In this document: piece by piece, positions 7,231 to 14,632 of the stretch
Layout of the letters: each line of letters starts with the position of its first letter
Numbering within the stretch: position 1 is the first letter of the stretch
DNA from: Gammaproteobacteria bacterium
GTDB lineage: Bacteria; Pseudomonadota; Gammaproteobacteria; Nitrosococcales; Methylophagaceae
Direction: 5' to 3'
Assembly: GCA_029210875.1 (NCBI GenBank)
Contig: JARGFJ010000006.1
Span: 52,165 to 94,861 of the forward strand
Length of the DNA stretch: 42,697 bases
Position numbers and translations under genes: made by a program
Notes under the pieces: model-generated
What the model was told of the DNA's origin: nothing
The model's input: only the letters and a program-made list of their open reading frames with translations
The model's database searches: none

Positions 7231-8376
7231 TTAGAAGAATACAAAGCCACCGATAGCGACGCTTTCTTGGTCAAGACGAGTGTCAACATCGTCTTCAACT
7301 TTAGTGTACTCAGCAACCAATTTAAGGTTAGAGTTCACGTCGTGATAAACACCAACAGTGTAACGTTCAACGGCGTCATCATTAGCATTGCCGTAACGTG
7401 CAACTTTATTTGCAGTTGAACTATCATCTTCAAGTTCACTATAGTTAACAGAAACTAATGTTGTACCATTGAAACGGTAACCCGCTTGTACAACATATTG
7501 GCTCCATTCTGCGCTACCATCACCAGCAAAAGCTCCATCAATTGAATCTTCAGCATCTGAATATTGCGCCATAAACTCAAAACCGGCTACTGTTAAGGTA
7601 CCACCAACAGTCCAGTATTGTGCATCTTCAGGACCAACAGCTGCGTCATGATCTTGTATCGCGCCACTAACCCATGCAGTGAATGAGCCACCATCAAACG
7701 CACCAGCGTAAGATAAATCAGCTTCATAACGTAAGTCATCACCTAATTCGCCACCAGTTGTAACGGGACCAGTAGGCTTGCCTGATAGTGATATAGCAGC
7801 ACCTGCACTATCAACAACGGCAAATGCTACTTTAAAGCCGTTCATATCGTTCGATGTCCATTTGATTTGTGAACGCCAAGCCGCATAGTCATAACCTAAA
7901 CCGATACCACCTAGTGTTGTTGGTAAGGCGTCACCAAGAGTGTTAGGAATGTTGTAACCAACACCAAATAAAGTTTGTTCAGTTAAGATGTTATGTGAAC
8001 CGTATAGACCTAATGCTTTACCAGCTAGGATTTGACCGAATGAGCCATCAACTGTGAAGTACACTTCACGTTGTTCACCGAAATTGTAGCTGTTTGTGTT
8101 TGTACCAGGGCTGAAAGAGATATGAGCAGCAATATCCAAACCATTCATTGTTGGTGCTTTCATATCGAAGTTTAAGAATGCTGGTAAAAGACCATCACGA
8201 ATTTCTGCAGAGTCATTGCCCGTTGGCGTATCATCACTTGTGAAAACTGCGAATTGGTTGATTGAACCACTTACGCCTAATGTCCAGCCGTCGTTAGCAG
8301 CAACAGTTACCGCTTGCGCTGAGCTTGCAGCTGCAAATGCAACTAAACCAGCTAGGATTTTTTTGTTAAATGTCAT
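7231..8376 (-). CDS. Outer-membrane porin (Gram-negative type)
   Basis: 381 residues. Residues 1-22 (KKILAGLVAFAAASSAQA) are a clear Sec signal peptide with an AQA cleavage site. The rest is rich in alternating beta-strand patterns with Tyr/Trp girdles, has no Cys, and ends in ...GGFVFF; the terminal Phe is the BAM recognition signal. Substrate is not deducible. It is transcribed alone, with AAAGG before the ATG, a 5' region of about 200 bases rich in T-tracts, and a terminator downstream. It breaks the flagellar cluster and shares no pathway with it. Confidence 0.88.
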   Translation of the reverse strand: MTFNKKILAGLVAFAAASSAQAVTVAANDGWTLGVSGSINQFAVFTSDDTPTGNDSAEIRDGLLPAFLNFDMKAPTMNGLDIAAHISFSPGTNTNSYNFGEQREVYFTVDGSFGQILAGKALGLYGSHNILTEQTLFGVGYNIPNTLGDALPTTLGGIGLGYDYAAWRSQIKWTSNDMNGFKVAFAVVDSAGAAISLSGKPTGPVTTGGELGDDLRYEADLSYAGAFDGGSFTAWVSGAIQDHDAAVGPEDAQYWTVGGTLTVAGFEFMAQYSDAEDSIDGAFAGDGSAEWSQYVVQAGYRFNGTTLVSVNYSELEDDSSTANKVARYGNANDDAVERYTVGVYHDVNSNLKLVAEYTKVEDDVDTRLDQESVAIGGFVFF

Positions 8377-8591
8377 TTCTGTATACCTTTAATAATTGTT
8401 AACAGATTACTTTAAGTTTCTCTCGTAACCGTAGTAGTACCCGGTTGAGGGCTATATTTTCATTTTTTGGAATGCTTTGCAACACTTTTACAACAAAAAA
8501 GTTAAAAAAGTGGTGTTTTGTTGTTTTTGTGTCATTTTTGCAACATCATAGTATTGTTTAACAATAAATAACGTCGTTCTGTTGGGGCAGT

Positions 8592-8707
8592 GTTGGACTA
8601 AAATCCAATCTACGTGGGTCGGGTTTCAACCCGACAGGGCCGAGGCAAGATCAAAGCATGGAATGTTGGAATGAATTCCAACCTACGTAGGTCGGGTTTA
8701 ACCCAAC
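8592..8707. repeat. REP-like hairpin cluster downstream of the RAYT gene
   Basis: Two inverted pairs: GTTGGACTAAAATCCAAT with CTAC (8592-8613) against GTGG plus GTCGGGTTTCAACCCGAC (8614-8635), then GTTGGAATGAATTCCAAC with CTAC (8665-8686) against GTAG plus a shortened GTCGGG stem (8687-8707). The 29-base linker between the pairs (AGGGCCGAGGCAAGATC...) recurs inverted at about 13040-13067. The porin 5' region fills the rest of the 8377-8729 gap. Confidence 0.85.
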
Positions 8708-8729
8708 AAGCCCGACAAGCAATCCAATA

Positions 8730-9188
8730 TCATTTCAGCCACACGCTATCCCAATGCGGCCAATCGGCAAGGCGTTTAACTAATCGCGCACGTAAAGGAT
8801 TAGCCACAATATAACGGGCAATATTCACGCTATCTTCTTGTTGACGCAAAGCATGATCATGAAATCCGGTTTGCCAAAGTGAACCTGAACGTTTTAAATG
8901 GTGATTAATGGTTTTGGCACTTTGGCCTTTTATAAATTTCATTACATTTGATAAATCATTGGGTGGTGAATTATTAAGCCGTAACAGTCCATGAAAATGG
9001 TCAGGCATAATCACCCAGCATAACCATTGGCAATCGTGGTGATGTTCGCTCTCACGTAAGGTCTTAATAAGCAGGCGAGCGCAATGGAAATTATTGAAAA
9101 TCGTTGTTCGTTGGTGAGTGACGGCGGTGATTAAGTATTCTCGGCCAGATTCAGAAAACCGGCCTTTGCGTAAGTCGTTGTAGCTCAT
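8730..9188 (-). CDS. REP-associated tyrosine transposase (RAYT)
   Basis: 152 residues, typical of single-domain Y1 HUH enzymes of the TnpA-REP family. MPDHFHGLL supplies the HUH metal site (His64, His66). WQTGFHDHALR (about 105-115) is the family motif, and Tyr126 in ARYIVANPLRARLV is the likely nucleophile. In E. coli TnpA-REP cuts single-stranded REP hairpins preceded by GTAG; here GTAG hairpins lie on both sides of the gene. The ATG at 9188 follows AAGGA by 8 bases. All key residues appear intact, so the gene could be active. Confidence 0.9.
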   Translation of the reverse strand: MSYNDLRKGRFSESGREYLITAVTHQRTTIFNNFHCARLLIKTLRESEHHHDCQWLCWVIMPDHFHGLLRLNNSPPNDLSNVMKFIKGQSAKTINHHLKRSGSLWQTGFHDHALRQQEDSVNIARYIVANPLRARLVKRLADWPHWDSVWLK

Positions 9189-9234
9189 TGATTGCGTCCT
9201 TGTAATCAGTATAGTTAAGAGATGTTAGAGAATT

Positions 9235-9768
9235 GTTGGACTGAAGTCCAACCTACGTTAAGGATCCGGTAGGTCGGGTTTCAACCCGACGGTCTGATGT
9301 TGGACTGAAGTCCAACCCACAGCAAGGATCCGGTAGGTCGGGTTTCAACCCGACGGTCTGACGTTGGACTGAAGTCCAACCCACGTTAAGGATCCGGTAG
9401 GTCGGGTTTCAACCTGACGGTCTGATGTTGGACTGAAGTCCAACCCACGTTAAGGATCCGGTAGGTCGGGTTTCAACCCGACGGTCTGATGTTGGACTGA
9501 AGTCCAACCCACAGTAAGGATCCGGTAGGTCGGGTTTCAACCTGACGGTCTGATGTTGGACTGAAGTCCAACCCACGTTAAGGATCCGGTAGGTCGGGTT
9601 TCAACCTGACGGTCTGATGTTGGACTGAAGTCCAACCCACAGTAAGGATCCCGTAGGTCGGGTTTCAACCCGACGGTCTGACGTTGGACTGAAGTCCAAC
9701 CCACAGTAAGGATCCCGTAGGTCGGGTTTCAACCCGACGGTCTGATGTTGGATTAAAATCCAACCTAC
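9235..9768. repeat. 64-bp-period tandem array of paired REP hairpins
   Basis: Eight complete 64-bp units (9235-9746) plus a final half (9747-9768). Each unit holds GTTGGACTGAAGTCCAAC, then a linker with GGATCC, then GTAG and GTCGGGTTTCAACCCGAC or a variant with AACCTGAC (units 3, 5 and 6), then GGTCTGA. Linkers alternate between ACGTTAAGG and ACAGTAAGG types, and units 7-8 carry CCCGTAGG. It lies between the RAYT start and the fliC promoter. The rest of the 9189-9963 gap is AT-rich and carries that promoter. Confidence 0.93.
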
Positions 9769-9843
9769 AAGTGCAGGCCACAAACTCCAAGCCACAAAAA
9801 TTCAATCTACAAACATCCCACAAATAAAAATACAAAAAAATTC

Positions 9844-9870
9844 TAAAGTTTGAGCATTCCATGTCGTTAA
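9844..9870 (+). promoter_or_regulatory. Sigma-28 (FliA) promoter of fliC
   Basis: TAAAGTTT, an 11-base spacer, and GTCGTTAA match the TAAAGTTT-N11-GCCGATAA flagellar late-gene consensus (8/8 and 6/8). It lies 93 bases before the fliC ATG, and no other candidate is as good. Confidence 0.8.
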
Positions 9871-9963
9871 CATCTTCGGAAGCAGTAAATACGCATAATT
9901 TATGATGTATATCTGCTAATTTTAGAAACGGGTTAGGCACCCACTCACTAAGGAGAAAAAGTC

Positions 9964-11100
9964 ATGGCTTCAGTCATTAATACAAACGTTGCATCATTAA
10001 ATGCACAACGTAATTTAAGTACCTCTCAGTCATCTCTCGCTACCTCACTGGAACGTTTATCATCTGGGTTACGTATTAACAGTGCCAAAGATGATGCGGC
10101 GGGTCTTGCGATTTCAGATCGTTTTACCACGCAAATCCGTGGTTTAAATCAGGCAGCACGTAATGCCAATGATGCGATTTCATTATCACAAACCGCTGAG
10201 GGTGCCTTAGGCGAGTTAAATAACAACTTACAACGTATTCGTGAACTTGCAGTGCAATCTGCCAATGCAACCAACTCGTCATCTGACCGTGCAGCGATTG
10301 ATTTAGAGGTGCAACAGCGTTTAGCTGAAGTAGAGCGTATTTCAAGTCAAACTTCGTTTAATGGCCAAAAAATTCTCGATGGTACCTTTGGTAATGCCGC
10401 ATTCCAGGTTGGTGCCAATGTTGGTGAAACAATTTCATTAGACTTAACAACAAGTATGCGTCAAGGTGCCATTGGTTCAATTGCAACAGCAACATCAGTT
10501 GACTTGAGTACTGTTATCGATCCTGAAGCTGCAACTCCTCTTTCTCTTACCGTGAATGATGATTTCACAATTCAAATCGGTAGTGCAACAGCAGTGAGCG
10601 TAGCTAATGATACTTATACTTCAGCTCAAGATTTAGTTGATGCAGTTAATACTGCACTTTCTGGTAATGCCTCTGCAACATTAAATGATGACGGTACGAT
10701 GTCTATCTTTTCAGAAGAAGATATTACTATCGCTGGTGCCGCTGGAACGTCTGTATTTACTACTACAACTGCAATAGTAGATACAAATGGCTTGAGTAAT
10801 CTCAATGTAACAACTGTTGGCAATTCAAATGATGCCATTAGTCGTATTGATGCGGCTTTAGGTTCAGTCAGTGATTTACGTAGTACATTCGGTGCGATTC
10901 AAAACCGTTTTGAATCAACCATCACTAACTTGACTACTGCGGTTGAAAACTTGAGTGCTGCTCGTAGCCGTATTCAAGATGCTGACTTTGCGGCTGAAAC
11001 TGCGAACTTAACTCGTGCCCAAATCTTGCAACAAGCAGGTACAGCGATGTTAGCGCAAGCCAATGCGTTACCACAAAGTGTGTTGAGTTTGTTAGGATAA
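9964..11100 (+). CDS. fliC: Flagellin FliC
   Basis: 378 residues, a short-to-medium flagellin. The N-terminal 140 residues (VINTNVASLNAQRNL, LERLSSGLRINSAKDDAAGLAIS) and C-terminal 90 (LSAARSRIQDADFAAETANLTRAQILQQAGTAML...LLG) are the conserved D0/D1 coiled-coil parts. The central 170-285 region is a variable, Thr/Ser/Asp-rich, surface-exposed domain. Flagellin forms the filament. It is the only flagellin gene in the window, has a GGAG ribosome-binding site, a sigma-28 promoter and its own terminator. Confidence 0.97.
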   Translation: MASVINTNVASLNAQRNLSTSQSSLATSLERLSSGLRINSAKDDAAGLAISDRFTTQIRGLNQAARNANDAISLSQTAEGALGELNNNLQRIRELAVQSANATNSSSDRAAIDLEVQQRLAEVERISSQTSFNGQKILDGTFGNAAFQVGANVGETISLDLTTSMRQGAIGSIATATSVDLSTVIDPEAATPLSLTVNDDFTIQIGSATAVSVANDTYTSAQDLVDAVNTALSGNASATLNDDGTMSIFSEEDITIAGAAGTSVFTTTTAIVDTNGLSNLNVTTVGNSNDAISRIDAALGSVSDLRSTFGAIQNRFESTITNLTTAVENLSAARSRIQDADFAAETANLTRAQILQQAGTAMLAQANALPQSVLSLLG

Positions 11101-11112
11101 ATTAAGACTAAT

Positions 11113-11151
11113 ATGATGAGCCTGAGACGTCAGGCTCATCATTTCTTCTTT
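11113..11151 (+). terminator. Rho-independent terminator after fliC
   Basis: A perfect 13-bp stem, ATGATGAGCCTGA / TCAGGCTCATCAT with loop GACG, followed by TTCTTCTTT. It starts 12 bases after the fliC stop and would separate abundant flagellin mRNA from flaG-fliD. Confidence 0.88.
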
Positions 11152-11172
11152 GTAAGATAAAGGAGATACGTG

Positions 11173-11556
11173 ATGGAAATTACAACAAGTCAAACACCCC
11201 CAGCGACTTTGGATGGAACTAAAACTCCTGCCAAAGTTTCTGTCGTTGTGCCGAGTGTTGCTCGTGTTGAGTCTGCTGACACAGCGACGATTGATGTAAC
11301 ACAAGCTGTCAGTCAAGATGAAACGGCTCAGAATTTGCAAGGTGCTGTTAGTCAAATAAATGACTATGTTCAGAACTTACAACGCAGTTTATTGTTCACT
11401 GTTGATGAAGCAAGTGGCAAAGATGTTGTCACCGTTTTGGATAGTGAAACAGAGGAAGTCATTCGCCAATATCCTTCAGATGAGATATTAGCTATTGCGC
11501 GACGACTTGCAGAACAAAAAGATGAACAACTTAATTTATTTAGTTCGATCATATAA
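11173..11556 (+). CDS. flaG: FlaG-family flagellar protein
   Basis: 127 residues with a variable Thr/Val-rich N terminus. The conserved FlaG C-terminal domain spans about 55-127 (NDYVQNLQRSLLFTVDEASGKDVVTVLDSETEEVIRQYPSDEILAIARRL). FlaG proteins affect filament length in polar-flagellated bacteria. The ATG at 11173 sits 7 bases after AGGAG; the GTG immediately before it is less likely. It lies between fliC and fliD, the usual position in Pseudomonas and Vibrio. Confidence 0.9.
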   Translation: MEITTSQTPPATLDGTKTPAKVSVVVPSVARVESADTATIDVTQAVSQDETAQNLQGAVSQINDYVQNLQRSLLFTVDEASGKDVVTVLDSETEEVIRQYPSDEILAIARRLAEQKDEQLNLFSSII

Positions 11557-11587
11557 GGCTAATAGTTAAGTAAATTGAGGTAATGAC

Positions 11588-12964
11588 ATGGCAATTTCAG
11601 CAAGCGGTATTGGATCAGGTATAGACGTTGAGAGTCTGGTACGTCAATTGGTTGCCGCCGAAGGTCAACCTGCAACTACCCGACTTAATACCAAAGAGGC
11701 TAAACTTCAAGCTGATTTGTCTGCGTATGGCAGCTTGAAAAGTGCGTTAAGTTCGTTTCAAGCGACGGTTAAATCATTAAATGATTCAACTGACTTTTTA
11801 GCTCGCACATCGACATCAAGTAACACCGATTTATTCACAGCGAGCGCGGATAGAACTGCGACTCCTGGCAATTACACTATTGAAGTAGAGCAACTGGCGC
11901 AAGCGGCTAAGATGCGTTCTGGTGATTTTGTCGGTGGTGACACTGACGTAGTAGGAACTGGCACGCTTGATATCAGTTTAGGTTCCGATACATTTCAACT
12001 GACTATTGATGGCACCAATAACACCTTGGCAGGGATACGAGATGCCATTAACGCCGCCTCGGATAATCCTGGTATTACCGCTTCTATTATTAATGTTGAT
12101 GGCGGTTCACGGTTAGTATTAACGTCAGATAAAGTTGGTAGTGCCAATGCAATTACGATTGCTGCCAATGATGATGATGGTGCTGATGGTGCCGATTTAA
12201 CCCGATTGGCAACGGCTAATTTGACAGCATTACAAAATGCACAAGATGCGATTATTTATGTCGATGGTCAAAAGGTGACACGGGATAAAAACAGTTTTTC
12301 TGATGTCATTGCTGGTGTTAATTTTTCGCTGAAAGATTCAGAGCCAGGCACCATAGAAACCTTGGCTATCGGCCTCGATAAAGCCAGTGTCATCAATAAA
12401 GTTAACAAGTTTGTAGAAGCGTACAATTCGCTTGCTGATACTATGGCTAATCTATCTTCTTTTAATGCAGATACGGGTGCAGCAGGCGCATTATTGGGTG
12501 ATTCGGCATTGCGATCGGTGCAAAGTCAGCTTCGTCAGACCATGACGGAAGCGACCAAGGGGCTTGAGTTTTCGACATTGGTTGATTTAGGCATTACGAC
12601 TAATGATCAGGGGCATTTAGAAGTTGACTCTGCCAAACTTGATTCCGTTATGAATACTGATTTTTCGGCGGTTTCTCAGCTGTTTTCATCTGAAAATGGT
12701 TTGGCTAAAAAGCTGGATTCTGTTGTAGAGCGCTATATTGCATCAGATGGTATTCTTTCTTCGCGTTCGCAAGGTCTTCAATCAAATATTGACTCGATTG
12801 ATGATGAAAGAGTGCGTTTAGATCGACGTTTAGCAGCGTTGGAGTCTCGTTTTCGGGCTCAGTTCACTGCTATGGATGCTCTTGTGGCACAGCTTCAATC
12901 AGTGGGTGATTTTTTAGGGCAACAGCTGGCAAATTTGCCTAGTATTAACTTAAGAAATAGATAA
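11588..12964 (+). CDS. fliD: Flagellar filament cap protein FliD
   Basis: 458 residues. The N terminus (SASGIGSGIDVESLVRQLVAAEGQPATTRL) is the FliD/HAP2 signature. A flagellin-IN-like motif lies around 140-200 (GSDTFQLTIDGTNNTLAGIRDAIN). The C-terminal domain (VNKFVEAYNSLADTM... to the end) is the conserved coiled-coil region. FliD caps the filament and folds incoming flagellin. AATTGAGGTAATGAC provides the ribosome-binding site. Hairpin repeats follow the stop codon. Confidence 0.95.
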   Translation: MAISASGIGSGIDVESLVRQLVAAEGQPATTRLNTKEAKLQADLSAYGSLKSALSSFQATVKSLNDSTDFLARTSTSSNTDLFTASADRTATPGNYTIEVEQLAQAAKMRSGDFVGGDTDVVGTGTLDISLGSDTFQLTIDGTNNTLAGIRDAINAASDNPGITASIINVDGGSRLVLTSDKVGSANAITIAANDDDGADGADLTRLATANLTALQNAQDAIIYVDGQKVTRDKNSFSDVIAGVNFSLKDSEPGTIETLAIGLDKASVINKVNKFVEAYNSLADTMANLSSFNADTGAAGALLGDSALRSVQSQLRQTMTEATKGLEFSTLVDLGITTNDQGHLEVDSAKLDSVMNTDFSAVSQLFSSENGLAKKLDSVVERYIASDGILSSRSQGLQSNIDSIDDERVRLDRRLAALESRFRAQFTAMDALVAQLQSVGDFLGQQLANLPSINLRNR

Positions 12965-12981
12965 TGATGTTAAGTCAGACC

Positions 12982-13199
12982 GTCGGGTTGAAACCCGACC
13001 TACATGGCTATTTCCCGTAGGTTGAAATTTATTCCAACATTCGATACTTTGATCTTGCCTCGGCTCTGTCGGGTTAAAACCCGACCTACGTAGCTTGGAA
13101 TTTATGCCCTGTCGGGTTGAAACCTGACCTACATAAAAACGCGACCTACATAAAAACCCGACCTACACATTAGTGTTGTAGGTTGGATTTTAATCCAAC
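12982..13199. repeat. REP-like hairpin cluster between fliD and fliS
   Basis: It contains GTCGGGTTGAAACCCGAC with CTAC (12982-13003), GTAG plus GTTGAAATTTATTCCAAC (13017-13038), GTCGGGTTAAAACCCGAC with CTAC (13068-13089), GTCGGGTTGAAACCTGAC with CTAC (13111-13132), two half copies (13141-13166) and GTAG plus GTTGGATTTTAATCCAAC (13178-13199). The 13017-13089 part mirrors 8614-8686 in opposite orientation. The remainder of the gap to fliS is AT-rich and holds a sigma-28 promoter. Confidence 0.85.
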
Positions 13200-13279
13200 A
13201 TTAGAAGGTAAAAGAAGCATGAATCTTCAAGTCACTTGGGTATAAACTGTTTAAGCGTAAAATAATTTACATTTTTCTT

Positions 13280-13306
13280 TAAAGTATTTATGAGCTGTGA
13301 CGATAT
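13280..13306 (+). promoter_or_regulatory. Sigma-28 (FliA) promoter of fliS-fliT
   Basis: TAAAGTAT, an 11-base spacer, and GACGATAT give 7/8 and 6/8 matches to the FliA consensus. It is 58 bases before the fliS start and directly after the repeat cluster that separates fliS from fliD. Confidence 0.7.
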
Positions 13307-13363
13307 AAAATGTAACAGCATCATCACAAGATGAGCTTAAATATGAACACAAAGGATAATGAT

Positions 13364-13768
13364 ATGAATGCTAGTGCCGCCATGCAGCAATACCGTCAAA
13401 ATTATATTCATGGGGGGGCTGAAACGGCTTCTCCTCATCGATTGGTTCAGATGTTAATGGAAGGTGCGCTAGATAAGATAAGATCCTCTAAGAGGTTCAT
13501 GGCATCGAAAGATATCGCCAAAAAGGGCGAAAACATTAGTTGGGCTATTTCAATTATTGATGGTTTACGTTCGTGTCTTAATGTTGAAGCTGGCGGGGAT
13601 TTTGCTACAAACTTATCAGCACTTTATAACTATATGGAAACGCGTTTAGTCGAAGCTAATATGAAAGATGATCCTGAAATGCTTGATGAGGTGGCTCAAT
13701 TGTTACTTCAGGTTAAAGCTGGTTGGGATGCGATTCCTCCTGAACATCACAACACAACAAATAACTAA
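13364..13768 (+). CDS. fliS: Flagellin export chaperone FliS
   Basis: 134 residues, the usual FliS length. MNASAAMQQYRQNYIHGGAETASPHRLVQMLMEGALDKI is the conserved N-terminal helical bundle, and GLRSCLNVEAGGDFATNLSALYNYMETRLVEAN the central signature. FliS binds the flagellin C terminus in the cytoplasm and prevents premature polymerisation. The ATG at 13364 has AAAGGA 7 bases upstream; the in-frame ATG at 13331 has no ribosome-binding site and would add 11 atypical residues. Confidence 0.95.
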   Translation: MNASAAMQQYRQNYIHGGAETASPHRLVQMLMEGALDKIRSSKRFMASKDIAKKGENISWAISIIDGLRSCLNVEAGGDFATNLSALYNYMETRLVEANMKDDPEMLDEVAQLLLQVKAGWDAIPPEHHNTTNN

Positions 13769-13779
13769 AGGATGTCAAC

Positions 13780-14091
13780 ATGTCTCAGCAACTTAGCTTA
13801 GTGATTGAGAGTATTGCCAAAAGTGAGCAGTTACTGGAAATCGCTGCGCAAGGTGATTGGGATGTATTTTTTGAAGTGGATCAACAGCGTCAATCTGAGT
13901 TAACAAAATTAAAATTAGATGCTGTTGAGTTAGATGATGATGAGTTAATTGAATTAACCGATAACATGCTGCGCTTGATTGCCTTAAATCAGCAATTAGA
14001 GAGTATTTGTCAGCATGAGCGACAAATGATCGTTGAAAAACTTCACGAATTTAAGAAAGGAAATAATGCCCATAAGGCGTATTCTTCTTAA
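13780..14091 (+). CDS. fliT: FliT-like flagellar chaperone
   Basis: 103 residues, highly helical and acidic, starting 11 bases after fliS with an AAAGGATG ribosome-binding site. Size, position and composition (SIAKSEQLLEIAAQGDWDVFFEVDQQRQSEL, then a long amphipathic helix) fit the weakly conserved FliT family, which binds FliD before export. Sequence identity within this family is low, so the call rests largely on context. Confidence 0.75.
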   Translation: MSQQLSLVIESIAKSEQLLEIAAQGDWDVFFEVDQQRQSELTKLKLDAVELDDDELIELTDNMLRLIALNQQLESICQHERQMIVEKLHEFKKGNNAHKAYSS

Positions 14092-14104
14092 CATGAACCC
14101 CATT

Positions 14105-14499
14105 GTTGGACTAAAGTCCAACCTACGTAGGTCGGGTTTTAACCCGACGGTCTGACGTTGGACTAACCGAAAATTGCTCCTACATTTTCGGCATACGATG
14201 GACATGGATGTCCAAGTGTCGCGTTAGCAGGATAGCGATAGCGCCCCGACCATCCATGGTCATAAATTCTAACTTACAAAATCCAATCCACAAAAAATGA
14301 GATATTTGTAGGTCGGGTTTTAACCCGACAAAGCAGGAATAAGCACCAAGGCATCGAATGTTGGAATGAATTCCAACCTACGGGGTATAAGCCATGTAGG
14401 TCGGGTTTTAACCCGACAATCCGACGTTGGACAGAAGTCCAACCCACAAACAGAAGCCCAACCCACAGTAAGATGATGCAGGTTGGGTTTTAACTCAAC
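14105..14499. repeat. REP-like hairpin cluster between fliT and fleQ
   Basis: In order: GTTGGACTAAAGTCCAAC with CTAC (14105-14126), GTAG plus GTCGGGTTTTAACCCGAC (14127-14148), the 117-bp composite element (14157-14273), GTAG plus GTCGGGTTTTAACCCGAC (14318-14339), GTTGGAATGAATTCCAAC with CTAC (14360-14381), another GTCGGG hairpin (14396-14417), GTTGGACAGAAGTCCAAC (14426-14443) and a GCAG-preceded GTTGGGTTTTAACTCAAC (14478-14499). This accounts for most of the 541-base gap before fleQ. Confidence 0.87.
14157..14273 (+). repeat. 117-bp composite hairpin element, copy 2
   Basis: Exactly the same length as the copy at 3648-3764, with about four substitutions by eye, two of which weaken the right arm of the outer stem (ATTCTAAC instead of AGTCCAAC). 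The internal inverted repeats CCGAAAAT/ATTTTCGG, TGGACATGGATGTCCA and GACCATCCATGGTC are preserved. Confidence 0.8.
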
Positions 14500-14541
14500 A
14501 AAACGACGTTCCAATTCATTAAAATAAATAGTGTCATTATT

Positions 14542-14570
14542 TTGACAAGTGATATGAAAAATGGTTAACT
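14542..14570 (+). promoter_or_regulatory. Possible sigma-70 promoter of fleQ
   Basis: TTGACA and TTAACT are separated by 17 bases, 62 bases before the fleQ ATG. The -35 is perfect and the -10 is weak (4/6). A housekeeping promoter is expected because FleQ is the master regulator in related polar-flagellated bacteria. Confidence 0.35.
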
Positions 14571-14632
14571 TCAGTTTTCTGAATAACTTGCATTGATTAG
14601 TTCGATGTAACTTTAAGTTTCTGGAGTGCACG

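Noticed and set aside
8614-8814. 66-codon plus-strand frame overlapping the RAYT 3' end
   Set aside because: It begins in hairpin repeats and continues antisense to the RAYT gene.
9235-9768. Possible CRISPR array because of the regular 64-bp period
   Set aside because: The intervening segments are themselves repeated and palindromic, with no unique spacers and no cas genes; it is a tandem REP array.
9601-9940. Minus-strand frames of 64 and 91 codons across the tandem array
   Set aside because: They translate the hairpin repeats (recurring VGLKPDLR-like and RRVETRPT peptides) and have no independent coding signal.
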